A DNA stretch of 64,000 nucleotides from Thiomicrorhabdus arctica DSM 13458. Its GTDB lineage: Bacteria > Pseudomonadota > Gammaproteobacteria > Thiomicrospirales > Thiomicrospiraceae. The translations under genes and the position numbers were made by a program. Location of the stretch: contig NZ_KB905901.1 of the NCBI RefSeq assembly GCF_000381085.1, positions 1 to 64,000 on the forward strand. The letters are read 5' to 3'. Positions within the stretch are counted from its first letter, which is position 1; each line of letters begins with the position of its first letter. The notes under the pieces were generated by a model. That model made no database searches. It had not been told where the DNA came from and was given only the letters and a program-made list of their open reading frames with translations. Below are positions 18,468-28,725 of this stretch, one piece after another.

Positions 18468-19409
18468 TTAAAGAACTATTTTCATACACTCTTTTATTTC
18501 TTGTTTTTGAATTTCGAGCTGCAGAAAATCCTGGTCTCTGCCATGCGGAAATTCAAAGTTGATTGCGATGCGTTCCATCTGTTTACGTTCATCGGTTCGT
18601 ATATCAACCACAGTGCCTTCAAAAGGTAAGACGCGGTCTTGTTCTGCGAAGTAAAGATATACATCAACTCTGGAGTATAAATCATACCGCTTATCCATAT
18701 GTACCGCGAGGCCGCTAGCACTTGTATTAGCATCTCTAAGGATCCATTCCTGCGGGAACTGCTTTAAATAGTTGTCATCATTGATTTGTCGATAAATTTC
18801 TAAATAAGCATCCATAAAATTTGAAAGATTCAATATGGCTTGAATCAATGGAATTTTTTGAAATTTAGGGGCTTGAAAAGTAGCGATCATCTCATCGACT
18901 TTAAAATCGACTGGCAAATGACCAGAAACATAAAAGTGGACCGGGGTTGATTGATCGATGCTTTCAACCATTTTGTTTAGAAATATGAGGTATTTATCCT
19001 CAATCATCTGTAAATACTGAAATGTTTTTGGCGAAGACGCTTGAATACGAATTGCTTTTTTAAAGCCTTGTTGATGTTCTTTTACACGCATCCAATAACC
19101 AGGGTCTTTTCTAGGGTTTTGTCCTTGTGAAATTGAACGAGCACATTCACCAAAAAACTCAATATATTGAATGATTTCTTTAAATATTTCTGTTAATAAA
19201 GCGTTCTGTTCTTGAATGCGACCGACGGATTGCACCGTAAAATCTTTGTGCGCCTCAATTCTTCTGAGTAAGCTCGCGGGAAAATAATCTGCACCTGTCG
19301 CGTAGATCTCTCGATTCTTAATGGGTGATTTAGGCACAATAAAATAACGTATTGGCATATCAATACGGTGAAAGCGGCGGGCATTACCTTTTCTAAACCA
19401 TTTATTCAT
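18468..19409 (-). CDS. Interrupted PilZ-type protein B
   Basis: 313 residues. The N-terminal ARRFHRIDMPIRYF has RxxxR (Arg11, Arg15), and the second PilZ motif is NTSASG at 228-233. The two are separated by about 210 residues predicted as helices, with LLTEIFKEIIQYIEFFGEC (71-89) among them. The C-terminal part ends in IAINFEF (281-287). The plan equals protein A on the other strand, so they are likely diverged paralogues. Both keep residues that contact c-di-GMP in classical PilZ domains. Partner and output are unknown. Confidence 0.7.
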   Translation of the reverse strand: MNKWFRKGNARRFHRIDMPIRYFIVPKSPIKNREIYATGADYFPASLLRRIEAHKDFTVQSVGRIQEQNALLTEIFKEIIQYIEFFGECARSISQGQNPRKDPGYWMRVKEHQQGFKKAIRIQASSPKTFQYLQMIEDKYLIFLNKMVESIDQSTPVHFYVSGHLPVDFKVDEMIATFQAPKFQKIPLIQAILNLSNFMDAYLEIYRQINDDNYLKQFPQEWILRDANTSASGLAVHMDKRYDLYSRVDVYLYFAEQDRVLPFEGTVVDIRTDERKQMERIAINFEFPHGRDQDFLQLEIQKQEIKECMKIVL

Positions 19410-19497
19410 TTTTTTGAGGGAATCCTAGCAAGTAACAAATTTTATTTTATTCTGCTAATGACTACGTGTTGTGAGCAATATAACGAATACATTTATT

Positions 19498-19764
19498 CTA
19501 AATAATTTGAATGGAAATTGATAGGTTTTTTAGGCGTTTATCCATCCATTGATAGGACGGACCTTTTGAATTCTGTGAGCAACCAGTAGAACAGTTTCCG
19601 GTTGAGCAGGATGAGGCGCTTATTTCCTGCACATGCCCCTGTTCTAAAAGAGGATTCATCAGGCCAAAAGCGGCTTCTTCAGAGAGATCAAAGTGATTTT
19701 TTATGTCCGCTAAAGTGACCTGCTCATGCTGTCTGATGTATTTTTTTAACTCTAATAAAATCAT
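19498..19764 (-). CDS. feoC: FeoC-like winged-helix protein
   Basis: 88 residues, the usual FeoC size. The N-terminal winged helix (MILLELKKYIRQHEQVTLAD) is followed by a cysteine group, SCSTGNCSTGC (52-62, Cys53, Cys57, Cys61), proposed in FeoC proteins to hold an Fe-S cluster. It lies downstream of feoB in a feoABC order. In known cases FeoC protects FeoB from proteolysis or senses iron/oxygen. Confidence 0.85.
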   Translation of the reverse strand: MILLELKKYIRQHEQVTLADIKNHFDLSEEAAFGLMNPLLEQGHVQEISASSCSTGNCSTGCSQNSKGPSYQWMDKRLKNLSISIQII

Positions 19765-19817
19765 GGATTCTCCTGGACAAATGTAGATGTCAAGTTGTGA
19801 TTTTGTATTAATTTACA

Positions 19818-22139
19818 TTAAATCATATTTTTGGAATTTGATTTCAATTGAAATTTTCGTCCGACCTTCCGCAAACTAAGGTAAAGGACGAGCATCGCGA
19901 ATGTGATTATGCCAAGCCATATTGTCGAACCCGTTGGGTGTTCGTTAAAGGTTGCGATTTGGTAGAAGCCTACGGCAACACTGTACCCTAGAAACATACT
20001 CCAACCTCCACTGTATAATGCCCAACGCCAACCTAGTTCCTGTTTAATCGCTCCAAAGGTCGCAACACACGGAAAGTAAAGTAGGATAAGCAGTAAATAT
20101 GCATAAGCACCAATATCCCCATTAAAATACGTCGCCATTTTATCGAGTGTCGAAAGAGTAAACCCCTGCTCTTCCGCAATAAGCAATTTATCTTCGACAT
20201 TCTGAATAGAACCTAACCCTAATGGGTCTAGTACATTCGTCACAATACCTGAAATATTCTGCGGAATTGTTGCAAGTGCTGTTTGCATAGCGTCTATAAA
20301 ATCGTAGGTTTCATCACTATCAAGGTGTGTTTTTTGTTTTTGATAAAGAGCATCCAATGAGCCGACAACCACTTCCTTGGCTAATAAACCCGTAATAAGG
20401 CCAACGGTTGCTGGCCAATTCTCTTCGGTAATGCCTAAGGGTGCGACGACGGGTGTGGCAATCTTGGCGACAGTGCTGAGTACAGAAGTCGGTTGGTTTT
20501 CATGGCCAAAGGTACCATCAGTGCCTAAGCTATTAAAAAAGTTGAGCGCTAAAACGACTAAAACAATGATTTTTCCAGCATCTAGAATAAAACTTTTCAA
20601 CTTATTACGGGTATTGATGGCGACATTGATAATCGCCGGTTTATGGTAAATCGGCAGTTCCATCAGGAGCGCTGGAGCTTCACCCGGAAGTAAGGTGTTT
20701 TTTAAAAGTAATGCCGTTAAGGTTGCTGCAAGTATGCCGATTAAATACAGCGAAAATACAATCAGTGCAGCATGCTCGGTAAAGAAAGCGGTCGCAAACA
20801 TGACGTAAACGGTTAAACGTGCACTACACGACATAAAAGGCGTCATCATAATTGTCATAATACGATCACGTTGATCCGGTAGAGTGCGAGTGGCTAATAC
20901 CGCAGGAATATTACAACCGAAGCCAACGACTAACGGAATAAATGCTTGTCCTGAGAGGCCTAAACGACGCATCAGGCCATCCATTATTAGGGCTGCACGC
21001 TGCATATAACCAGTTTCTTCCATAATAGAAAGTAACAGGAATAAAGCACCTATGACAGGAATAAAGGTTGCAACGACTTGTATGCCACCGCCAATTCCCT
21101 GAGCTAAGAATGCAATTAACCAGTTAGGGGCATTTATGGATTGTAAAAGAGCGGTAGGCCCATCCACAAATAAAGCCTGAGCTCCTAAGTCGAAAAAATC
21201 GAGAAATGCATTGCCGACGGTCACTGAGAGTGCAAAGACCAAATACATAATGCCTAAAAAAATCGGCATTCCTAAAAGGGGGTGCAGTATCCAACGGTCA
21301 ATTTGATCAGTGGTATTTCGAGTATATTGGTCTGTATGCGTTTGGCTAGCATGAGCAGCATCATGCGCAAACTGAAAGTATAAGTCCGCTGAAATGAGGA
21401 GTAGATCTTCTTCATAATGGGATTCTAAACGTTTTTTCTCAGCCTCGCAAAAGCTCCGAAGTTCCAATGGCGTCTGTTCGGGATGAATCAACATTTGTAA
21501 CGTTTTCCAACAAGACTCCGAATCCACATTTTCTTGGTGGCTACGCACGGCATGAACCGAATTGTGTAACTCTTCTGGTAGATCAAAATGCAAGTCTGAA
21601 CGTTTATTAAGCAGTTCAGGCAACTGTTGTTTAAGGTGATCTATCCCTTTATTGTAATAAGCTGAAATTGGGACGACAGGACAACCCAATTGGAGTGCGA
21701 GTTTATCGGGGTCAATATTCAGGTTACGCTCATTAAGAAGGTCCATGCGGTTTAACACAACAATAACGGGCAACCCCATATGCAACAGTTGAGCCGTTAA
21801 AAACAGTTGGCGTTCTAAGCTGGTTGCATCAACCACATTAATGATCAAGTCAGCAGACTGGCTCTGCAAATAATCGCAAGCAACTTTTTCATCTAAACCA
21901 GAGTGGGACGATTTCTCAAGGCTATAAACACCTGGTAAATCAACTAGATGGTAGCTTTTTTGATTAAGTTCAAAATTTCCAGTTTTTTGCTCAACAGTCA
22001 CACCTGGCCAATTGCCAGTCGTCTGCTGAGAGCCTGTCAAACGGTTAAAAAGTGTAGTTTTTCCGCAGTTTGGGTTACCAATCAGTGCAATTTGATAGGC
22101 GTGTTTTTTGAGTTTAATCCGGGGCTTAATGACATTCAT
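19818..22139 (-). CDS. feoB: Ferrous iron transporter FeoB
   Basis: 773 residues. The N-terminal G domain has GNPNCGKTTLFNRLTG (G1), switch I with NWPGVTVEQKTG, DLPGVYSL (G3) and NRMD (G4). The membrane part begins near residue 285 with repeated Gate segments, including GCNIPAV. It imports Fe(II) across the inner membrane. The start overlaps the feoA stop by four bases, so both are coupled. Confidence 0.96.
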   Translation of the reverse strand: MNVIKPRIKLKKHAYQIALIGNPNCGKTTLFNRLTGSQQTTGNWPGVTVEQKTGNFELNQKSYHLVDLPGVYSLEKSSHSGLDEKVACDYLQSQSADLIINVVDATSLERQLFLTAQLLHMGLPVIVVLNRMDLLNERNLNIDPDKLALQLGCPVVPISAYYNKGIDHLKQQLPELLNKRSDLHFDLPEELHNSVHAVRSHQENVDSESCWKTLQMLIHPEQTPLELRSFCEAEKKRLESHYEEDLLLISADLYFQFAHDAAHASQTHTDQYTRNTTDQIDRWILHPLLGMPIFLGIMYLVFALSVTVGNAFLDFFDLGAQALFVDGPTALLQSINAPNWLIAFLAQGIGGGIQVVATFIPVIGALFLLLSIMEETGYMQRAALIMDGLMRRLGLSGQAFIPLVVGFGCNIPAVLATRTLPDQRDRIMTIMMTPFMSCSARLTVYVMFATAFFTEHAALIVFSLYLIGILAATLTALLLKNTLLPGEAPALLMELPIYHKPAIINVAINTRNKLKSFILDAGKIIVLVVLALNFFNSLGTDGTFGHENQPTSVLSTVAKIATPVVAPLGITEENWPATVGLITGLLAKEVVVGSLDALYQKQKTHLDSDETYDFIDAMQTALATIPQNISGIVTNVLDPLGLGSIQNVEDKLLIAEEQGFTLSTLDKMATYFNGDIGAYAYLLLILLYFPCVATFGAIKQELGWRWALYSGGWSMFLGYSVAVGFYQIATFNEHPTGSTIWLGIITFAMLVLYLSLRKVGRKFQLKSNSKNMI

Positions 22140-22378
22140 GATAGCGGTTCAACCTGTATATAGTTCGCGATTTGTTTATCGACTGCAAATCGACTCCCGT
22201 CAACACATACGACCAAGTTTTGGCCTCTGATCAGTATAAGTTCCACCACACTGTTGGTATGGAATCCAAGGTGCACCAGACGCATTTTTATCTCTGAGTC
22301 ACCTTGCAAAGCGGTGATCTGACTGATTTGCCCAGCATGGCAATGGGATAGGGGAAGGTTGTGTTTTAAGTTCGGCAT
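22136..22378 (-). CDS. feoA: FeoA, SH3-like Fe(II) transport accessory protein
   Basis: 80 residues. It has the FeoA core with LVHLGFHTNSVVELI and ends in a small strand with FAVDKQIANYIQV. It is thought to act on the FeoB G domain from the cytoplasm. First gene of feoABC, with a candidate Fur box 15 bp upstream. Confidence 0.92.
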   Translation of the reverse strand: MPNLKHNLPLSHCHAGQISQITALQGDSEIKMRLVHLGFHTNSVVELILIRGQNLVVCVDGSRFAVDKQIANYIQVEPLS

Positions 22379-22392
22379 CTTTTAGTTCTAAA

Positions 22393-22407
22393 TGATAATG
22401 GTTTTTA
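22393..22407 (-). promoter_or_regulatory. Candidate Fur box of feoABC
   Basis: TGATAAT is a perfect half of the 7-1-7 Fur consensus. The other half, GTTTTTA, matches four of seven. Its place just before feoA fits iron repression. Confidence 0.5.
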
Positions 22408-22646
22408 TTTAGGTATAGGATAGCAAACCTGGCAAGTTACTTCAATCTTTACAGCAAATATAGATTGAATCAAGAGGCTGCTATGTTGCAAATATCTCAA
22501 TAGAATACTTAAGCAGTCTTTTGATGTTTTAGGAATCGTTCGTTAGGAAAGGATGAGTATTGGAGAAGGTTCGCAAAGAAAATACCCAAATGTCATGAAA
22601 ATAAAGCGTTTTATTGCGCCCAATGAAGCCAACCTTTGTGGAAAAA

Positions 22647-23261
22647 CTAAGGCGTTTTCCTCTGAACCTTGTATAAGGCCACTTCTCCTAGCCAGTTAGG
22701 GGCGATAGACATGCCGAGCGTTCTCCTATGCTCTGCGTTCACGACGGTTCGCGCCACTACTTCAATGTCTTTTTCTTCGCACAAGGCTTCAAAGTCATTA
22801 AAAGTACACATGTGGATATTCGGTGTGTCGTACCAGTGATAAGGCAGAGTATCTGTTTTAGGCATATGACCTTTAAACAAAAGTTGGGCACGGTTGCGCC
22901 AATGTCCAAAATTGGGGAAGGTAATGATGATTTGCTTCCCTATCGCCAACATATCTTCCAATAATTCGTCTGGCCGACTTACGACTTGGAGTGCTTGGGT
23001 CATAATGACATAGTCAAAAGAATCTTTATCAAAATAGTCACATAGGTCATGGCTGTTTAAATCGCTTTGGATAACATTCAAGCCTTTTTCAATCGCTTGA
23101 ATATTTTTAAACGAGTCTATTTCCATTCCATAACCGGTCACGCCATAGGTATCGATTAAGTGCTGCAATAATTGTCCATCCCCGCAACCCAAGTCTAAAA
23201 CGCGACTATTGGGTTTTATCCATTCTGAAATGAGCTTAAATTCAGGTGTGATTTGACTCAT
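22647..23261 (-). CDS. metW: MetW, methyltransferase-like methionine synthesis protein
   Basis: 204 residues with a class I SAM-binding fold: [12 protein letters not shown] (motif I) and [11 protein letters not shown]. It overlaps the metX stop by four bases. MetW partners MetX in many proteobacteria and is needed with it for homoserine acylation, though its own catalysis is not settled. Confidence 0.93.
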   Translation of the reverse strand: MSQITPEFKLISEWIKPNSRVLDLGCGDGQLLQHLIDTYGVTGYGMEIDSFKNIQAIEKGLNVIQSDLNSHDLCDYFDKDSFDYVIMTQALQVVSRPDELLEDMLAIGKQIIITFPNFGHWRNRAQLLFKGHMPKTDTLPYHWYDTPNIHMCTFNDFEALCEEKDIEVVARTVVNAEHRRTLGMSIAPNWLGEVALYKVQRKTP

Positions 23262-24430
23262 TTGTCAACCTTTTGATTTAGAAAGATAAGGGGGTCTAAT
23301 GGTGTAATCTCACTAATGATTCGCTGCATATAAGCTCTAAAAAGCCCTTCATAATGTTCATTGCGCAGCAAGAATGCATCATGACCATGTTCAGACTCAA
23401 CTTCTGCATAACTAACGTCTGTATCATTATCGAGCAAAGCTTTAACGATTTCATGTGAACGTGCGGGTGCAAAGCGCCAATCCGTTGTAAAAGCGATGAC
23501 TAAAAACTTTGCGGTTGTTTGAGCAAGCGTTTTGGAAAGGTCATGATCAAATTCTGAAGCGGGATCAAAATAATCTAATGCTTTGGTCATTAATAAATAG
23601 GTATTGGCATCAAAGTTTTGTGTGGTTGCGAATTTCTCACCTTGATAGCGAAGATAGCTTTCAACCTGAAATTCCACTTCATAGTTGTATTGCAACTCAT
23701 CCTTACGACGTTCACGTCCAAACTTGGCCCCCATCATGTCGTCTGATAAGTAGGTTAAATGGCCAAGCATTCTCGCTTGGGCCAATCCTTGTTTTGGTAC
23801 GGTTTTATGCTCAAGAAAACGGCCCTCATGAAAATCTGGATCCGTCATAATCGCTCTACGAGCCACTTCATTGAAGGCTATATTTTGTGCAGATAATTTC
23901 GGGGCGGCCGCAATGACAATGGCATGTTGGAGTTTATCCGGGTAGTCAATTGCCCACTGTAAAACCTGCATGCCTCCCATAGAACCACCAATCAAAGCTG
24001 CCCATTGATTGATTCCGAGGTGTTTTCGAAGTTCATTTTGGCTATTAACCCAGTCGCGACAAGTGACGATTGGGAAGTCAGGTCCATAGACTTTACCAGT
24101 TTCTGGATTCAAAGTAGTTGGTCCCGTGCTGCCATGGCAGCCACCTAAATTATTGGAACAGACAACAAAGAAATGATCCGTATCAATTGGTTTCCCGGGG
24201 CCAATATAATCATTCCACCAGCCGGGCTTGTTGTTTGCATCTAAACCAGCAACATGATGGTCTCCACTTAATGCATGGCAAATTAAGATGCCATTCGAGG
24301 CACTGGCATTAAGTTGACCATAGGTTTCGTAGATAAGGTCATATCGAGGTAAAATCGAACCACTTGAAAGCGTCAATGGTTGTTCAATATGTAAGGTTTG
24401 CGGCGTAATCACACCAAGTTCAATTGTCAT
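23258..24430 (-). CDS. metX: Homoserine O-acyltransferase MetX
   Basis: 390 residues, alpha/beta-hydrolase fold. The nucleophile is Ser150 in GGSMGGMQ and the catalytic His lies near the C-terminus in [10 protein letters not shown]. It acylates homoserine in methionine synthesis. MetX with MetW in gammaproteobacteria is often a succinyltransferase (MetXS); I cannot tell acetyl from succinyl by eye. Confidence 0.93.
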   Translation of the reverse strand: MTIELGVITPQTLHIEQPLTLSSGSILPRYDLIYETYGQLNASASNGILICHALSGDHHVAGLDANNKPGWWNDYIGPGKPIDTDHFFVVCSNNLGGCHGSTGPTTLNPETGKVYGPDFPIVTCRDWVNSQNELRKHLGINQWAALIGGSMGGMQVLQWAIDYPDKLQHAIVIAAAPKLSAQNIAFNEVARRAIMTDPDFHEGRFLEHKTVPKQGLAQARMLGHLTYLSDDMMGAKFGRERRKDELQYNYEVEFQVESYLRYQGEKFATTQNFDANTYLLMTKALDYFDPASEFDHDLSKTLAQTTAKFLVIAFTTDWRFAPARSHEIVKALLDNDTDVSYAEVESEHGHDAFLLRNEHYEGLFRAYMQRIISEITPLDPLIFLNQKVDK

Positions 24431-24439
24431 AACTAAGAC

Positions 24440-25018
24440 TTATCCCGCCAATGTTTGTGCAATTTGTGTGATAGAGCCGACCGCTATAATTTGTACCAGT
24501 TTAATCGTCAGTATCGCGGCTATAGGAGATAAATCCATACCTGCAATCGGGGGGATGATTCTTCTAAAAGGCTCCAAAATTGGACTGGTTAGCTGATCAA
24601 AAATAACCGTGTTTGGATTGTATCCAGGAGCCACCCAACTCAGAACTATTTGAATAATAATTAACCAAAAGAGCATATCCAGTAGCTGGTTCATAATCTC
24701 TGTAATGGAGGCAAGCAGAATAAAAACAGCACCAAAATCTTTCTCCGTTAAAAAGCCTACGAGTAAAATGAATAGAGCTTGGATAATCACGGCTGTAACG
24801 ATAGCCGACCAATCCCAGCGACCTTTTAAAGGCAAAATTTTATTGATAGGTGCGCATAATGGATTGGTTATCTTGGCGATAAAGGTCACAATTGGGTGGC
24901 GCCAGTCTGCATGAGTAGCACGTAATAAAAAACGCAGCATTAAGCCAAAAATGACTAGTCCCGTGATGAATTGTAGTAAAAAAAGACCACCTTGGCCCAT
25001 TGGTGAAGTCATCTCCAT
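24440..25018 (-). CDS. yggT: YggT family membrane protein
   Basis: 192 residues with two YGGT repeats, each a pair of membrane helices with a conserved DPL/EPFRR-like segment (NPLCAPINKILP and SPILEPFRRIIPP). Its exact role is unknown. It starts at the last base of proC, a coupling found in many bacteria. Confidence 0.9.
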   Translation of the reverse strand: MEMTSPMGQGGLFLLQFITGLVIFGLMLRFLLRATHADWRHPIVTFIAKITNPLCAPINKILPLKGRWDWSAIVTAVIIQALFILLVGFLTEKDFGAVFILLASITEIMNQLLDMLFWLIIIQIVLSWVAPGYNPNTVIFDQLTSPILEPFRRIIPPIAGMDLSPIAAILTIKLVQIIAVGSITQIAQTLAG

Positions 25019-25845
25019 TATGCTTGCCCTCCTAATTCATCGGCCAACTCTTTGGCTCTATTTTGAGCACAAAGCATAGCGCCTTCTACTGTTTGACGAA
25101 GATTTGATTCTTCAAAGCGCTTAATGGCACTTTCCGTCGTCCCGTTGGGTGATGTCACATTTCGTCTTAATGTTGCACAATCTTGTTGGCTTTCCATGAC
25201 CATTTTTGCGGCTCCCAAAGCGGTTTGCATGGTAAGTAGGTGTGCTGTTTTAGCATCGAGTCCCATTTTTTTGGCGGCTTCTTCCATGGCCTCCATAAAG
25301 AGAAAGTAATAAGCCGGGCCACTGCCTGACAATGCTGTAACGATGTCAAGCTGTTGTTCGTCATCGACCCAAATAGTGATACCTGCCGCGCGTAGAATGT
25401 GCTCAGCTTGGCTTTTTTGATTAGCAGAAACAAATGGATTTGCAAACAATCCTGTTGCACCCGTTTGAATCAAAGCGGGTGTGTTGGGCATCGTTCGTAC
25501 GATTGACACTTCACCACCTAACCAGCGATTGATATCTAAAGAGCGAATGCCGGCAGCAACTGAAATGACCATACACGATTTAGCCTGTATGCTTGCTCGA
25601 ATATCCTTGCAGACGGACTGCAAAATTTGGGGTTTAACCGCCAGTACTACGATATCGGCTTTCGCGATCGCTTCATTATTATCCGCGAAACAGTGAATGC
25701 CGAAAGTTTGGGTGATTTGATCACGCTGTACAGACGTTGGATCGGTCGCAAAGATGTGTGCTTTTGAATAGCCACTGGCTAATAGCCCACCAATTAAACT
25801 TTGCGCCATGTTGCCCGCGCCGATAAAACAGATTGTTTGATTCAT
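25018..25845 (-). CDS. proC: Pyrroline-5-carboxylate reductase
   Basis: 275 residues. The N-terminal Rossmann motif GAGNMAQSLIGGL binds NAD(P)H. The C-terminal ALSGSGPAYYFLFMEAM and VTSPNGTTESA segments form the substrate site. Last step of proline synthesis. It is in the usual proC-yggT order, but yggS, normally just upstream, is 796 bp away. Confidence 0.95.
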   Translation of the reverse strand: MNQTICFIGAGNMAQSLIGGLLASGYSKAHIFATDPTSVQRDQITQTFGIHCFADNNEAIAKADIVVLAVKPQILQSVCKDIRASIQAKSCMVISVAAGIRSLDINRWLGGEVSIVRTMPNTPALIQTGATGLFANPFVSANQKSQAEHILRAAGITIWVDDEQQLDIVTALSGSGPAYYFLFMEAMEEAAKKMGLDAKTAHLLTMQTALGAAKMVMESQQDCATLRRNVTSPNGTTESAIKRFEESNLRQTVEGAMLCAQNRAKELADELGGQA

Positions 25846-26641
25846 AGTGTTTTATGTTAACCGAGTTAATTTGTAGAAAGATGTCCGATATTATACGGGA
25901 AAAAGCGATGAAAACGCGATAAGAAGTAACCAAAAAATGTTAGGGAACCTAATCTACTTTTACAGAAGACGCTTAATTCTCTTGCAAGAAAGAAGTGTTG
26001 CAGTTGTGGTCACTCTACTGATAGGAGTGAGGTGATTTTACGAATACTTTATGCTTAAATGACAGACATTATTGTCACTGATAATGCCATGTGAAGATTC
26101 ATCGATTAAGCTGGATTCAGCAAATCCAGGTTAATGGCTTGTGGTCATAAATCAGATGTTATTTCAATAATTCATATGCGTTAGGTATGAAAGCGAATTT
26201 AGAATAAAGTTTATAAGTTATCGAGCATGACCAAGGCGGGTATTACTGCTTTAAATCCTCAATAAAGAATTACAACTGAAGACATTATGAGAGGGTCCAA
26301 CGACATTAAATACAAGAAATTCATTGACTAAGAATGCTTGAATTAATTGTTTTTAGATAAAAGAGCCTAATGCACTAGCAAAAAATCAAATAGTTTAGTT
26401 TTTCAGTTTACTCAATGTCAGTGGGAATCGTTTAGGGACAAGTCTGGGCGTTAAAGTTAAGACTATTTAATATGTCTAACGTTATCTTACAGTACACAGC
26501 GTTTACAAAATTAGTGATGAACCCTTCTGTTAAATTAGATCCATCAGTACCTGAAAAGAGAAGATCGTTGGATTAATTCATGTGTGGTAAACACCTTAAA
26601 ATGCACGAAATTCGATGCGTATTTTGCAAATGAATCAAAGC
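25846..26641. other. 796-bp gene-free stretch between yggS and proC
   Basis: No open frame with a plausible ribosome binding site or recognisable protein is visible on either strand. Stop codons are frequent in all frames. A small inverted repeat, CATTAT/ATAATG, lies near 26070. It may be the remains of a decayed insertion or an unannotated RNA; nothing points to a class. Confidence 0.5.
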
Positions 26642-27343
26642 CTACGCGTTGCTAGAAATGTCTCGAGCACCAAAAATATCTGTACCAATGCGTACCATGG
26701 TGGCGCCCTCCATAATAGCGGCCTCAAGATCGCCTGACATGCCCATTGAAAGCGTATCTAAGGGTGCATTCGGGTTTTGTTTTTGCAATGTCTGCAAAAG
26801 CATACGCATCAATGCAAATGGCACACGCTGAGCTTCAATGTTCACTGCTTTCTGTGGGATCGCCATTAAGCCCCTTAAGCACAGGTTGGGTAGCTGACTG
26901 ATTTCATTCGCAATCTCGATTGTTTCATCCGGAGAGAAGCCCGTTTTAGAGGCTTCTTCACTAATGTTTACCTCTAATAAAATATTCAGTGGCGCTAGAT
27001 TGGCAGGTCGCTGGCTGCTTAAACGTTGGGCTATTTTCAAACGATCAACACTATGCACCCAATCAAAATGTTCTGCAATTGGTTTGGTTTTATTGGACTG
27101 AATTGGGCCAATAAAATGCCATTCTAATTCAGGGCTTTGTGCAATTTTAAGCAAAGACTCTTGCACATAATTTTCACCAAAACAGGTTTGGCCATTCTCA
27201 GCTAAAGTCAAAATATCTTCGATCGGTTTCGTTTTGCTTACGGCTAATAAATGAACGGATTCGGGTAGGCGTTTAGAATGTAAACAGGCTTGGCGGATCC
27301 TATCTTGTACGCTGTGAAAGCGTTCAATCAGTGAAGTTGACAT
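26642..27343 (-). CDS. yggS: YggS/PLPBP, PLP homeostasis protein
   Basis: 233 residues, fold-type III PLP-binding. Lys37 in LLAVSKTKP binds PLP. FGENYVQE, WHFIGPIQSNKTKPI and MSGDLEAAI are family marks. It buffers PLP and affects amino acid pools. A GGAAAA lies five bases before the ATG. Confidence 0.95.
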   Translation of the reverse strand: MSTSLIERFHSVQDRIRQACLHSKRLPESVHLLAVSKTKPIEDILTLAENGQTCFGENYVQESLLKIAQSPELEWHFIGPIQSNKTKPIAEHFDWVHSVDRLKIAQRLSSQRPANLAPLNILLEVNISEEASKTGFSPDETIEIANEISQLPNLCLRGLMAIPQKAVNIEAQRVPFALMRMLLQTLQKQNPNAPLDTLSMGMSGDLEAAIMEGATMVRIGTDIFGARDISSNA

Positions 27344-27562
27344 CGATTTTCCAATCTTTGAGCGAAAGCGTTATTGTAGTAAAAATTGACAAATAAAACC
27401 TTAAAATAAAGTTGATTAACGAGAGCTGTAAATTTGGCTGATCTAGTTCATGCATGAAGCGAATGCGCTGTAGGGTTGCTATAACGATGATTCGCCTCGT
27501 ATAAAAATGGGGAAATAGGCGTATAATTAAATTATAGAAAAAAATTCCCAAAAGGAGTGAGT

Positions 27563-28357
27563 GTGAAGAAAGTAAAATCCAGTGAAGGCAGTTATCCTTA
27601 TGATGTGAAAATGAAGCGTCAAGAATACAAAGCCACTAAACGCTTATTACAGATCGAACTCTTAAAGTTACAGAGATGGGTCAAAGAAAATGATGAACGG
27701 ATTGTTATGGTGTTTGAAGGACGTGATGCGGCTGGAAAAGGCGGAACGATAAAACGTATTATGGAACATCTTAACCCGCGTGGTGCGCGTAATATTGCCT
27801 TAGACAAACCAAGTGAAACTGAAAGAGGGCAGTGGTATTTTCAACGTTATATACAAAAACTACCGACGTTAGGTGAAATCGTATTATTTGACCGCTCTTG
27901 GTACAACCGGGCAGGTGTTGAACGCGTTATGGGGTTTTGTACTCCCTCTGAATATACTCAGTTTATACACCAGGCACCTGAATTTGAACGAATGGTGACA
28001 AACGACGGTATCCGTCTGATGAAGTTTTGGTTCTCTGTAGGTCGTAAAGAACAGTTACGCCGATTTAATGCACGTAAAGATGATCCTTTAAAACAGTGGA
28101 AATTAAGCCCGATGGATTTGGCTTCCTTAGATCATTGGGATGAATACACGAAGGCAAAAGAAGACATGTTCTTCTACAGCAATACCAAGCATGCGCCTTG
28201 GACAGTTGTAAAATCGAATGATAAAAAACGGGCACGCCTTGAAACGATGCGTTATATCTTGAATCAGGTACCTTATGCAGGCAAGGATGAAAAAATTATC
28301 GGTCAATCAGATCCATTGATTGTCAGTTCAGGTGAAGATGTATTTCAGTATGATTAG
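27563..28357 (+). CDS. ppk2: Polyphosphate kinase 2
   Basis: About 264 residues. Walker A is EGRDAAGKGGT and the lid/Walker B region is LFDRSWYNRAGVERVMGF, as in PPK2 class I. It transfers phosphate between polyphosphate and nucleotides, mostly making GTP or ATP. I place the start at the GTG at 27563, since AGGAG ends five bases before it; the GTG at 27557 overlaps that site. No ppk1 or ppx is near. Confidence 0.93.
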   Translation: MKKVKSSEGSYPYDVKMKRQEYKATKRLLQIELLKLQRWVKENDERIVMVFEGRDAAGKGGTIKRIMEHLNPRGARNIALDKPSETERGQWYFQRYIQKLPTLGEIVLFDRSWYNRAGVERVMGFCTPSEYTQFIHQAPEFERMVTNDGIRLMKFWFSVGRKEQLRRFNARKDDPLKQWKLSPMDLASLDHWDEYTKAKEDMFFYSNTKHAPWTVVKSNDKKRARLETMRYILNQVPYAGKDEKIIGQSDPLIVSSGEDVFQYD

Positions 28358-28434
28358 AGGATAATCCTACGAAAGTACAGGGTGTTTACTAGGCTTTTAT
28401 TTATTAAATTATGCAAAATCAGTAGGATAGAACA

Positions 28435-28665
28435 ATGAAAATTGATAAACATGCTTATAGGGTTGTGGAAGGTTTTAAAAAAAGTTTAACGGACGAGCAA
28501 GTAAAAGCCCTGGGTAATGAAAATTTTGAAGAGTTGCAGATGTTGATAGAAGCGGCTATTGGCTCGACGGCGACAAAAGTATTGGATGTTACAGCCAAAG
28601 AACTTGAAAAGCTTGCTAAGGCCACTCGTAAACATGCCGCATCTATTGCAGAGTTAGAAGGTTAA
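28435..28665 (+). CDS. Hypothetical small protein, 76 residues
   Basis: A good AGGA lies seven bases before the ATG. The product is all-helical and charged, with KVLDVTAKELEKLAKAT near the middle. No family recognised and no signal peptide. It lies 77 bp after ppk2 in the same direction. Confidence 0.6.
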   Translation: MKIDKHAYRVVEGFKKSLTDEQVKALGNENFEELQMLIEAAIGSTATKVLDVTAKELEKLAKATRKHAASIAELEG

Positions 28666-28725
28666 TATCGATCTGGTTTTCTGAGATTCGATCACACATA
28701 AGGTAAAGTGAAGAGTGCTTTTTTG

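Noticed and set aside
25937-26035. 32-codon plus frame in the yggS-proC gap
   Set aside because: No ribosome binding site and no family; chance frame.
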